A stretch of DNA of 6,606 bases from Bacteroidota bacterium (GTDB lineage: Bacteria > Bacteroidota > Bacteroidia > Bacteroidales > Cfx3-03), in assembly GCA_030706265.1 (NCBI GenBank), contig JAUZOX010000154.1, positions 1-6,606 on the forward strand, given 5' to 3'. The translations under genes and the position numbers were made by a program. Of this stretch, positions 1 through 6,321 are shown in pieces. How positions within the stretch are numbered: the first letter of the stretch is position 1; every line of letters begins with the position of its first letter. The notes under the pieces were generated by a model. That model was not told the origin of the DNA, did no database searches, and saw only the letters and a list, made by a program, of their open reading frames with translations.

Positions 1-1845
1 CGGATAGTCTTTCAATTCCAAATAGGTGTGTCCTATCTGCAATTGGATATTTGTATTTTCAGGATCCCGTTTTTCTGCTTCAAGAAAATAGTATAGTGCA
101 TTTTCCGGGTCTTTGAGCTGACGATAACACAATCCCATTCGTTTGTAAATCCAGAAATGATCCGTGTCAAATAATTCAGCACGTTTGTAATACTTTAGCG
201 CCCTTGGATAATCTTTTATCCTTTCGGAACAATATCCAGCCTTTTCATATAAGGTAGGATTATCCTGCTGCTGAAATGACAATAGTTCATAGGAAGACAA
301 GGCACGATCAAAAATATCCCTGTTGAAATAGAAATGTGCAATATCAGGAAGACAATCAGTATATTCGATAAGCTTTTTAAAATGTAACGTTTCAGGTAAA
401 TCCCAGGCCTTTTGAAAGATATCGGGAATTTCGTTATGCAGGTGATGAAGCTTAACAAATCGATAGAGGTCTTGAATGGTTTGGGTTATGATGATTTTAT
501 TCTGAGTTTGGGGATCTGTCTTTTCTTTATCTGCAGTCAATTCTTTTAATTGTTCCTGCTCATTTTTCAGCATTTCGATGATGTTCTGTTTTTGCGAAGA
601 CGGCATGTTATTCAAGTTTAGTAACATTGAATATTTATCGCTATTGCACATATAAGGTGAGTCATAAAGAATAGACGTTATTGCACCGGTTTCTTCCGAG
701 ACCTCTATCGTACCATCGCAATCCGTGTTTTCATAAAAAGGAAGGAACCAATTATCTTCTTTATTGAAAAATTCAAAATTTTTCAACATGGAAAATGTGC
801 CCATCAGCACATCCGATCCTTCCATTTGCAGTTCGGAAAATTCCTGGAGCTTATCGATCAAGTCAGGTGAATCCTCAAATATTTTTTCCCAATCCGGATT
901 TTTTTCTATATCAAATTCCTCACTGATCAGTTTATCTAAATTGAGCTTATCCTTTAAATTGGATTCGATACGAATTACTTCCGGTATGATCTCCTCACGG
1001 AACTTCTTTGCGATATTTTCGGTGTCACATGCTTTCAGTAGTTGAAGAATAAGGTGCTTAAGAATTTCTTTTGGCGTATCGTTCATCAGACTGGTGAATA
1101 TCGAATTCAGCTCCGGATAAAGCCAGATTCGGTCATCGTAAATATAAAAGCCAATGATAAGCCCACAAAGGACCCTTAGCCTGACCATAGGATCGTCACA
1201 GATGATGTAGTTATGGAGAATAATAAATTTCTCCTTATCAAAATGCCGTTGTAATCCAAGGGATAAGCCGCTAACAATAATACATCTGTCAATCCAGGAA
1301 AACTTATCCGAATAAAGAATCCGATCCAGCAATTCTACATCAGGCTCGGCTAATCTATCACACAACCAACCCAGATAAAAGCACTTTCTGACAACATCTT
1401 TGCGGTAAGCTTCTGCCTTATTTTCGCTTTCACCGGTCTTTTCGGTAAAGAGGGTGCCTAATTCCTCATCGAAAGAGAGATCGTCAAGGTGTTGTAAGGT
1501 TTCATTCGAAAAATGGGCATCCCCTAGTTTGAATTCTCTTCTCAACCGATCAATATTGAGCCCCATATTGGATAGCGCAAATTGAAGGGTAAAATCACAT
1601 ATCTCAATTAAAGATCGTTGAATCTTCTGGAAAATCTGCTCACGCTGAGGGTCTACGATACCTTTAATCGTATAATTCAGCATATTTCTATATATCGACT
1701 TATATTCCGAAACTTCATCCAGTTTGCCGGGTAAGCGGGCTGCTATAACGAATTTTTCAAGAATATCAATGCTCTCGCCAATTTGATTATTCAATATCAG
1801 TTTACAAATCTGGTGATGCATCTGTTCGGCTTCTTGTCTATTCAT
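1..1845 (-). CDS. Large tetratricopeptide-repeat (TPR) protein, C-terminus cut off by window edge
   Basis: An uninterrupted minus-strand frame of 615 codons runs from ATG at 1845 to the left edge; I checked every codon and found no stop. The start begins MNRQEAEQMH. No other ATG lies between it and the upstream in-frame stop near 1897. Residues 1 to about 480 are mostly acidic, helical-looking sequence that I do not recognise. About 395-450 is a charged, Gln/Lys/Glu-rich stretch that could be a coiled coil or linker. From about 495 the protein becomes TPR: roughly 495-528, 530-563 (with GYCSERIKDYPRALKYYKRA), 564-597 (with MGLCYRQLKDPENALYYFLE) and a fourth repeat starting near 598 that is cut. 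TPRs are protein-protein interaction scaffolds. No signal peptide or membrane segment is visible, so it is probably cytoplasmic. Partner and role are unknown. It has its own likely promoter and no close upstream gene. The coding call is firm; the function is open. Confidence 0.9.
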   Translation of the reverse strand, partial: MNRQEAEQMHHQICKLILNNQIGESIDILEKFVIAARLPGKLDEVSEYKSIYRNMLNYTIKGIVDPQREQIFQKIQRSLIEICDFTLQFALSNMGLNIDRLRREFKLGDAHFSNETLQHLDDLSFDEELGTLFTEKTGESENKAEAYRKDVVRKCFYLGWLCDRLAEPDVELLDRILYSDKFSWIDRCIIVSGLSLGLQRHFDKEKFIILHNYIICDDPMVRLRVLCGLIIGFYIYDDRIWLYPELNSIFTSLMNDTPKEILKHLILQLLKACDTENIAKKFREEIIPEVIRIESNLKDKLNLDKLISEEFDIEKNPDWEKIFEDSPDLIDKLQEFSELQMEGSDVLMGTFSMLKNFEFFNKEDNWFLPFYENTDCDGTIEVSEETGAITSILYDSPYMCNSDKYSMLLNLNNMPSSQKQNIIEMLKNEQEQLKELTADKEKTDPQTQNKIIITQTIQDLYRFVKLHHLHNEIPDIFQKAWDLPETLHFKKLIEYTDCLPDIAHFYFNRDIFDRALSSYELLSFQQQDNPTLYEKAGYCSERIKDYPRALKYYKRAELFDTDHFWIYKRMGLCYRQLKDPENALYYFLEAEKRDPENTNIQLQIGHTYLELKDYP

Positions 1846-1875
1846 AACCTTAATGTTTGAATTATTAAGTATAAT

Positions 1876-1907
1876 CAAAGATAGTTCCGAAATGGATTAA
1901 TCTGCAA
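1876..1907 (-). promoter_or_regulatory. Probable Bacteroidota-type promoter of the TPR gene
   Basis: On the minus strand TATCTTTG (1883-1876) matches the Bacteroidota -7 consensus TAnnTTTG exactly. A TTG (1907-1905) lies 21 nt upstream, within the spacing reported for this promoter type. The element ends 30 nt before the ATG at 1845, giving a short leader of about 25 nt. Prediction from motif only. Confidence 0.5.
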
Positions 1908-2216
1908 GATTGTCAGTATATATAATAAACGGAATTTAATGGAAAGAGGAAAAGTGGGTCATCACTTAATGAGTTTCGTCCAAAATAATTTTTAGGGTTA
2001 TCTTTGAACGGATAGAGATTCAAAAGAAGGGATCGAGATTAAAATGTTAACATAAAAAGGGCTAAATAGTTTTGTCTGATAGAAAATCAGAATAACAATT
2101 TTTCCTGCGAACGGGTAACGGTCTTATACGGTTGGCTTGCAGTAAGAATGGGTATCTCAATATAGGAAATTCATCGTTTTCATTTTTGGAGATTAAACGC
2201 TTTCACCTTTTGAACA

Positions 2217-2240
2217 TCACATTATGTTAATGCAATGTGA
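2217..2240. repeat. Perfect 7-bp inverted repeat, operator- or hairpin-like
   Basis: TCACATT at 2217-2223 and AATGTGA at 2234-2240 are exact reverse complements separated by 10 bases. An alternative inner pairing CATTA/TAATG also exists. It is followed four bases later by a second inverted repeat (2245-2265). It could be a protein-binding dyad or part of a folded RNA. It is not placed next to any recognised promoter, so its role is unclear. Confidence 0.3.
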
Positions 2241-2244
2241 AGCA

Positions 2245-2265
2245 TCGTAAGATGTTGTTTTACGA
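2245..2265. repeat. Perfect 6-bp inverted repeat beside the previous one
   Basis: TCGTAA (2245-2250) and TTACGA (2260-2265) pair perfectly across a 9-base loop. Together with the neighbouring repeat at 2217-2240 it would make two adjacent stems in a transcript of either strand. No T-run follows on either strand, so it is not a standard terminator. Confidence 0.25.
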
Positions 2266-2314
2266 CTGATCTAATGTATGTGGCTGTCACAAAAAACCGA
2301 TATGGTCTATAATG

Positions 2315-2346
2315 AGGAGATTGAATTTGCTTTTTTACCATCTCCT
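2315..2346. repeat. Perfect 7-bp inverted repeat with 18-base spacer
   Basis: AGGAGAT (2315-2321) and ATCTCCT (2340-2346) are exact reverse complements across 18 bases that include a run of six T. It lies just beyond the tRNA terminator in the direction of tRNA transcription. No terminator T-tract follows the stem. Function unknown; it may be chance. Confidence 0.25.
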
Positions 2347-2364
2347 AACGATTAAAAAGGGAAT

Positions 2365-2390
2365 AAAAAAAGCCAGGCTTTTACCTGGCT
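2365..2390 (-). terminator. Intrinsic terminator after tRNA-Arg
   Basis: On the minus strand a perfect 7-bp stem AGCCAGG/CCTGGCT (2390-2384 with 2377-2371) with a 6-base loop is followed directly by a run of six T (2370-2365). It starts 10 bases after the encoded CCA of the tRNA gene. This is the classic layout of a Rho-independent terminator. It probably ends transcripts carrying tRNA-Arg, and possibly yceI read-through. Confidence 0.85.
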
Positions 2391-2402
2391 ATTTACTACT
2401 GG

Positions 2403-2476
2403 TGATCTCGGCGCGATTCGAACGCGCGACCCGCAGCTTAGAAGGCTGCTGCTCTATCCAGCTGAGCTACGAGACC
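2403..2476 (-). tRNA. tRNA-Arg, anticodon UCU
   Basis: A complete cloverleaf reads on the minus strand from 2476. The acceptor stem GGTCTCG pairs with CGAGATC (one G-U pair). The D-arm is GCTC/GAGC. The anticodon stem GCAGC/GCTGC encloses loop CTTCTAA, with anticodon TCT at 2442-2440 (reads AGA and probably AGG). The T-arm GCGCG/CGCGC encloses TTCGAAT. The discriminator base is A at 2403, and the next three bases (2402-2400) read CCA, so the 3' end appears to be encoded. AGA is a favoured Arg codon in AT-rich genomes, so the gene is expected to be important. It follows yceI by 77 bp with no clear terminator between them, and a strong terminator lies just downstream. Confidence 0.97.
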
Positions 2477-2553
2477 ATCACGATTATGGTGCAAAAGTAA
2501 TCATTTCAACCGGAAAGACAAGGCCTGCAGCAATTTTTTGTGTAAAACGTCGT

Positions 2554-3099
2554 TTACAACGGATTCAGCATCACATTTACGTCTATTTGAATGCTTTCTG
2601 CAATCTTATCTGTAACAGCTGATGGTACCTTGATTCCATAATCCTCAACTTTCAAGGTAAACCGGCTTTTGCCGTTTATTGTTCCACCTTTTATTTCAAA
2701 ACTACCAATGTTAGTGATATGCCTTGTGATGCCGTGGATTGTAAGGTCTCCTTCAACAGTGACAGGATAAATGCCCTCTTTTTTCAAATCTACACTTTTA
2801 AGGTTTGTGACTTTTCCTTTAAACCGTGCGTCAGGATATTTGTCAGATTCGATATAATTTTCATTAAAGTGTTCCTGCATCAAGGCACGTTTAAATTCAA
2901 AAGACTTCATTAAAACCATGAAGACAAAATCACTGGTTTTGATATCCAGTGCGCAGTTAACCTGGTTGTTTTGGGCTTCTATGGTTTCAAATGGCGTTTT
3001 GGAATATAGACTGATCATTCCATTTTTAGTAAGGTATTTTTGAGCCTGTACCTGAAAACCAAAGAATACGATCAATACAATAAATGCCAATCTCTTCAT
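2554..3099 (-). CDS. Secreted YceI-family protein (lipid-binding-like)
   Basis: 181 residues, within the usual YceI size. Residues 1-19 form a signal peptide: KR, a hydrophobic core (LAFIVLIVFFGF), and a probable signal peptidase I site after VQA (17-19). The mature protein is therefore likely periplasmic or exported. There is no lipobox Cys. Family hallmarks are visible: ESDKYPDARFKGKV (84-97), VEGDLTIHGITRHI (115-128) and a C-terminal strand IQIDVNVML. YceI proteins are lipocalin-like beta-barrels; one structurally studied member binds a polyisoprenoid, and others are linked to stress or quinone metabolism. The ligand here cannot be read from the sequence. The start is the first Met, directly before the signal peptide. 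An SD-like AAAGG lies just upstream but very close. Probably single-gene or read through into the tRNA. A 6-bp hairpin (2541-2558) overlaps the stop codon but lacks a T-tract on this strand. Confidence 0.92.
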   Translation of the reverse strand: MKRLAFIVLIVFFGFQVQAQKYLTKNGMISLYSKTPFETIEAQNNQVNCALDIKTSDFVFMVLMKSFEFKRALMQEHFNENYIESDKYPDARFKGKVTNLKSVDLKKEGIYPVTVEGDLTIHGITRHITNIGSFEIKGGTINGKSRFTLKVEDYGIKVPSAVTDKIAESIQIDVNVMLNPL

Positions 3100-3123
3100 G
3101 ACCTTTGGGTTTTAAAACTTGTG

Positions 3124-3131
3124 CAATTATA
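3124..3131 (-). promoter_or_regulatory. Possible -7 element of the yceI gene
   Basis: TATAATTG on the minus strand (3131-3124) differs from TAnnTTTG at one position and ends 24 nt before the yceI ATG. That spacing resembles the other genes in the window. No TTG lies at the right distance upstream; a TTA does, close to the inverted repeat at 3150-3166. Weak prediction. Confidence 0.3.
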
Positions 3132-3149
3132 CCAATACATTAGTAAGTA

Positions 3150-3166
3150 TTAAGTTAAAAACTTAA
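3150..3166. promoter_or_regulatory. Perfect inverted repeat upstream of yceI, possible operator
   Basis: TTAAGTT (3150-3156), AAA spacer, AACTTAA (3160-3166): a perfect 7-bp dyad with a 3-base centre, about 50 nt upstream of the yceI start. It lies close to where the -33 region of the predicted promoter would be. A repressor or activator site is possible. The sequence is very AT-rich, so chance is also plausible. Confidence 0.3.
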
Positions 3167-3236
3167 CAACAAATGGTCATAAAGAAAGTTTGTCGATTTA
3201 AATCCCGGTTATTGAATTTTAAAAAATCAGAATTTA

Positions 3237-3806
3237 TCAGGTGAAAAAGAGATGCTCAAAAAGTATTTTAAAGCCGATAACGATCAAAATAAGTCCACCC
3301 AGGATTTCCATCTTTTTTCCAAAAAGAATTCCTGCTTTCTTGCCGAACAATATGCCAAGCATTGCTGAAATAAAAGTTACGGTTCCAATGATTAGAATTG
3401 AGATGTAAATGTTGGTATTGATGAATGCAAAGCTGAAACCCACAATCAGCGCATCTATACTTGTCGCTAATGACATGTAAATCATATACCATATATTCAA
3501 AGGGTTAAATGTCTTGTCCTCATCCTTTTTCCGGCTTTCCAATAACATTCTGATTCCGATAATCAGCAATAGTCCAAACGCAATCCAATGATCATAATTC
3601 GCTAAATAATCCGAAATTCTTTTCCCTGCAAACCATCCAATAAGGGGCATTACGCCCTGGAAAAAGGCAAGAGAAAAGGAGATTCTCATCGCTTGAAGAA
3701 AGCTTATGTGCTTCATCATGAGCCCACTCGAAACCGATACGGCAAATGAATCGAAACATAAGCCTATAGCGATCAAAAAGATCGTAATAAATTCAACAAT
3801 CGTCAT
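3237..3806 (-). CDS. mntP: MntP-type manganese efflux pump
   Basis: Inner-membrane exporter that removes excess Mn2+. The chosen product is 189 residues, almost the length of E. coli MntP (188). The frame is open to an upstream ATG at 3845, but the internal ATG at 3806 is preferred for two reasons. The protein then begins MTIVEFITIFLIAIGLCFDSF, lining up with the E. coli N-terminus. Also, a TAATTTTG promoter element overlaps the upstream ATG. About six hydrophobic helices are visible. The two halves repeat the family motif: FDSFAVSVSSG (D19) and ATSIDALIVGFSF (D108), whose aspartates match residues reported essential in E. coli (D16, D118). Other matches are PLIGWFAGK, HWIAFGLLLIIG and KKMEILGGLILI. 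The cytoplasmic loop (about 81-93, SRKKDEDKTF) is highly charged. No yybP-ykoY manganese riboswitch or MntR site was recognised upstream. It stands alone between fahA-like and yceI genes. Confidence 0.93.
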   Translation of the reverse strand: MTIVEFITIFLIAIGLCFDSFAVSVSSGLMMKHISFLQAMRISFSLAFFQGVMPLIGWFAGKRISDYLANYDHWIAFGLLLIIGIRMLLESRKKDEDKTFNPLNIWYMIYMSLATSIDALIVGFSFAFINTNIYISILIIGTVTFISAMLGILFGKKAGILFGKKMEILGGLILIVIGFKILFEHLFFT

Positions 3807-3832
3807 TTTTGTGTCTTCTGTATTACAGGGTG

Positions 3833-3840
3833 CAAAATTA
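3833..3840 (-). promoter_or_regulatory. Possible -7 element of mntP
   Basis: TAATTTTG (3840-3833, minus strand) matches TAnnTTTG exactly and ends 26 nt before the ATG at 3806. A TTTG lies 25 nt upstream (3869-3866), slightly beyond the usual spacing. If real, transcription starts after the alternative ATG at 3845, which decides the start codon in favour of 3806. Confidence 0.4.
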
Positions 3841-3994
3841 AACATCCCTTTGATATAATCCAGAACAAACTTTGGTCATTGCATGCTTTATAAGGCAAGC
3901 CATAAACTATAATTTCTATTAAACTTGTATAAATTGTTGAAGATGAATATAGCAGATTTGTGAAAACAAATACTTCCCTTTTCAATGCGTATAA

Positions 3995-5275
3995 TTATTT
4001 TGCAGGCAAAATTTGGGTAATGCATTCACCGAAGCCAATTTTAATGCCATTCCGTTTCCCAAAACCCTTCATGATAACTTTATCATAATCGTAGAGATAT
4101 TTTCGGATTTCTCCTCCGGGTATCTGAATCGGTTTGGTTCCCCTCCAGGTTAATTCAAGCAGGGAACCATAAGAATTGGGATGTTGTCCACTTATGGTGC
4201 CTGACGCATAGACATCTCCAACCCGGATTTTACAACCATTTCTGGACTGATGTGTCAGCTGCTGACAGATATTCCAGTAAACAAAACGATAGTTTGTATT
4301 ACAAAGCTTCAACGGTTCGAGTGATTCCGGTTTCAGAATTACTTCAAGATTGATATCAAAATTATGTGCACCTGTACATTGAAGGTATGGCAGCACCTTG
4401 GGCTCTTGCCGCGGACCAACAACGCGGAATGCTTCCAGTGCGTCCAAAGTCACTATCCAGGGTGACATGATGGCTCCAAAACTTTTAGAGGTAAATGGCC
4501 CCAATGGTACTTGTTCCCAGGTTTGGAAATCACGGGCAGTCAAAATATTCAGCAATACGAATCCCAAAATGTATTCTTCTGCTTTTTCGATAGAAATAGC
4601 TTCTCCTAATTCACTCTCCTTGCACGTAATGAATGCAACCTCCAATTCAAAATCGAGTCGCCGTGTAGCCCCATAAATCGGAAATGCGGCATCCCCTGGT
4701 TTATATTGTCCCATTGGCCGGTGAATCTTGGTTTCCGATACTACAACGGTAGAAGTTCGTCCGGGACAACCCTCAGGCATATGGCGCCAGTTTGGGGGTA
4801 ATGGATTTGCCGGATCCCTGTATATTCGACCGATATTGGCAACATGTTCCAGACTGGAACTGAATTCGGTGAAATCGGTGATCTCAACCGGAAGTAACAT
4901 TTCAACCTCATCAACAGGTATCAGGATTTCATTCCGCAGAACATAATTATCTCTGATGACCGGATTGTTTATCCTGAATAATTCTGAAATCCTCCGACGT
5001 ACATTGCGTTGGACAGGCCGTCCCAGACTGGCAAATGCATTGATGGAAGGTTGATTGAAAACTTCTATGTCAATAATGCCGCAATCCTCAAAGTAGCCTT
5101 TAGAAGCAATCCGATACAGATCAATGACATTATTTCCTATTCTGGTGGCTAAATGATGGGCAAAACCATTGTGAATTTTCCTGAAAACGCCAAAAGGAAT
5201 ATTTTGTATTGGAAAGTCACTCTGTTCGTCTACTTCTATCCACGAAGTAAGATACTGAGCATTTGATTCTTGCAT
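3995..5275 (-). CDS. Fumarylacetoacetase homologue with altered active site
   Basis: 426 residues, similar in length to animal and bacterial fumarylacetoacetase (EC 3.7.1.2), which splits 4-fumarylacetoacetate in the last step of tyrosine breakdown. The N-terminal SH3-like domain (about 20-125) begins with the typical SDFPIQNIPFGVF. The hydrolase domain (about 130-425) contains RRLDFELEVAF, WEQVPLGPFTSKSFG, ASGTISG and SLLELTWRGT. Compared from memory with mouse FAH at a constant +11 offset, these are kept: catalytic His (H144), metal ligands E210 and E212, R248, Q251, K264, T360, E374. These differ: metal ligand Asp126 is E137, metal ligand Asp233 is I244, Tyr159 is C170 in GCPGR instead of GYHGR, and Tyr244 is Q255. 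Standard activity is therefore doubtful. The start is the first Met, 16 bp after the upstream gene's stop, so the two genes are probably co-transcribed. No hmgA or hppD is nearby. The family call is firm; the function is uncertain. Confidence 0.9.
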   Translation of the reverse strand: MQESNAQYLTSWIEVDEQSDFPIQNIPFGVFRKIHNGFAHHLATRIGNNVIDLYRIASKGYFEDCGIIDIEVFNQPSINAFASLGRPVQRNVRRRISELFRINNPVIRDNYVLRNEILIPVDEVEMLLPVEITDFTEFSSSLEHVANIGRIYRDPANPLPPNWRHMPEGCPGRTSTVVVSETKIHRPMGQYKPGDAAFPIYGATRRLDFELEVAFITCKESELGEAISIEKAEEYILGFVLLNILTARDFQTWEQVPLGPFTSKSFGAIMSPWIVTLDALEAFRVVGPRQEPKVLPYLQCTGAHNFDINLEVILKPESLEPLKLCNTNYRFVYWNICQQLTHQSRNGCKIRVGDVYASGTISGQHPNSYGSLLELTWRGTKPIQIPGGEIRKYLYDYDKVIMKGFGKRNGIKIGFGECITQILPAK

Positions 5276-5291
5276 GATAGGTGTAAGCAGT

Positions 5292-6275
5292 TTATTCGAT
5301 CCCGGAATAGTGTTTCATGAACTGGACCCTTAAGTATGCTGCAGGGTCCTCCGTATTTTTAAAACTCATTTTCCCTTTAAATTCATCTATTGTTTTAAAG
5401 TTGTGGTGATCCATCCACTTTTCTAACTCTGACAGCATTTCGTTGACGTGACCGAATCCCTTTTGATAAAGTACAGACGCAACCTGAACGGCAGTGGCGC
5501 CGGCCAAAAGCATTTTAATGATTGTCTTTCCATCATGAATACCGGTTGACGCCACAATATCTGTTTTTATCATATCGCTTAATATCGCTACCCAGCGAAG
5601 TGTATTGTTCATTTCCTGGGGATTGCTATAAATGTTTGAAACCTCTATTTGCATTTTATCAATGTTGATATCGGGATTGACAAAACGATTAAAGAGTACC
5701 ATACCATTGACCCCTGACCAGGAGAGTTTCTGAACGGTGTTGGCCAATCCTGAAAAATAGGAACTGATTTTTAATGCTACCGGTATTTTAATGTGTTTTT
5801 TAACTTTCTCTAAAATAGAAAAATATATTTTTTCTGCTTGTTCACCGGAGCGGTTTACATCGGAAGGAAGTATGAAGACATTAAGCTCAAGTGCATCCGC
5901 ACCGGCATCCTCTATTCGGGAAGCGAACGAAGTCCATTCATCTGCGGTTACGCAGTTAATACTGGCAATTATAGGAATTTTTACTGCATCCTTGCATTGC
6001 CTGATCAGATGAAGGTATTCATTCACCTGTTGTATTTTAGTGTAATTTGCAATATAATCCTCTGCTTCAGGATATAATCCTGTTTCACTCTTATTGAGTG
6101 CGTTATTAATTTCCTGTCTGATTTGCTCTTCAAAGAGCGATTTTAAAACTACTGCACCGGCACCTCTTTGTTCAAAATCAATTATATTCTTAACCGAATG
6201 CGTTAAACCTGAGCTGCCTATGATTAAAGGGCTTCTTAATGAAAGCCCCATATATTTGGTTGCAAGATTTGCCAT
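5292..6275 (-). CDS. Dihydroorotate dehydrogenase-like flavoprotein
   Basis: 327 residues with a DHODH-type TIM barrel. SPLIIGSSGLT (15-25), VVLKSLFEEQ (42-51, K45), SINCVT (105-110), VALKIS (166-171, K169), GMVLFNRF (191-198) and ASTGIHDGKTIIKMLLAGATAVQVAS (242-267) correspond to FMN- and substrate-binding strands of DHODH. At the catalytic loop true enzymes have NxxC (class 1) or NxxS (class 2). Here it reads NVFILPSD, with I135 at that position, so orotate formation is unlikely. This matches my memory of the separate Bacteroidota family annotated as dihydroorotate dehydrogenase-like protein, whose substrate I do not know. No signal peptide or membrane anchor; cytosolic. The start at 6275 places the SPLI strand normally near the N-terminus and follows a good promoter. 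It is the first gene of a probable operon with the fumarylacetoacetase homologue. Confidence 0.88.
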   Translation of the reverse strand: MANLATKYMGLSLRSPLIIGSSGLTHSVKNIIDFEQRGAGAVVLKSLFEEQIRQEINNALNKSETGLYPEAEDYIANYTKIQQVNEYLHLIRQCKDAVKIPIIASINCVTADEWTSFASRIEDAGADALELNVFILPSDVNRSGEQAEKIYFSILEKVKKHIKIPVALKISSYFSGLANTVQKLSWSGVNGMVLFNRFVNPDINIDKMQIEVSNIYSNPQEMNNTLRWVAILSDMIKTDIVASTGIHDGKTIIKMLLAGATAVQVASVLYQKGFGHVNEMLSELEKWMDHHNFKTIDEFKGKMSFKNTEDPAAYLRVQFMKHYSGIE

Positions 6276-6321
6276 GATTTTCTTCGAATTGTTTAAAGGT
6301 ACAATGATTATATAAAAACAA

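Larger units (their letters stand above)
1846..2364. other. Long non-coding stretch with inverted repeats
   Basis: About 520 bp without a credible coding region on either strand; frames are short and broken. Its left end carries the TPR-gene promoter. Inside are several perfect inverted repeats: TCTGAT/ATCAGA (2075-2091), TCACATT/AATGTGA (2217-2240), TCGTAA/TTACGA (2245-2265) and AGGAGAT/ATCTCCT (2315-2346). Two exact TAnnTTTG matches face right on the plus strand (1999-2006 and 2067-2074) with no gene downstream and no well-spaced TTG. A near-direct repeat of ten bases, GATAGAGATT and GATCGAGATT, lies at 2011-2020 and 2031-2040. The segment 2101-2160 is about 47% GC, richer than its surroundings. 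I do not recognise a known RNA family here. Confidence 0.6.

Noticed and set aside
216..1045. Short frames on both strands (216-458 minus, 764-1045 plus) over the left gene
   Set aside because: They overlap the 615-codon TPR frame, which has real repeat motifs and no stops; the short frames are shadows.
2312..2500. A 62-codon plus-strand frame
   Set aside because: It is the antisense of the tRNA-Arg gene; its middle is the well-known false peptide ARFERATRSLEGCCSIQLSYE-type translation of a reversed tRNA.
2541..2558. Hairpin TGTAAA/TTTACA at the end of yceI as a terminator
   Set aside because: Only 6 bp, overlaps the stop codon, and on the minus strand is followed by CAAAAAA rather than a T-run.
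3268..3492. A 74-codon minus-strand frame inside mntP
   Set aside because: Out-of-frame shadow of the MntP coding sequence.
3956..3971. Hairpin ATTTGT-GAAA-ACAAAT after the FAH-like gene as a terminator
   Set aside because: The stem is short and AT-rich, and no T-tract follows on either strand.
3803..3985. A 60-codon minus-strand frame between the FAH-like gene and mntP
   Set aside because: No recognisable domain, low-complexity hydrophobic/Ser/Tyr mix, and the likely mntP promoter lies inside it. Kept only as a question in the findings because its stop overlaps the mntP ATG.
3846..3994. A yybP-ykoY manganese riboswitch ahead of mntP
   Set aside because: Expected for some manganese exporters, but I see none of its GC-rich stems or conserved loops, and the predicted leader is only about 20 nt.
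4398..4946. Two plus-strand frames opposite the FAH-like gene
   Set aside because: They lie wholly antisense to a clearly coding, family-matched gene and show no motif of their own.
5791..6315. Three plus-strand frames opposite the DHODH-like gene
   Set aside because: Antisense shadows of a well-matched gene; no recognisable protein features.
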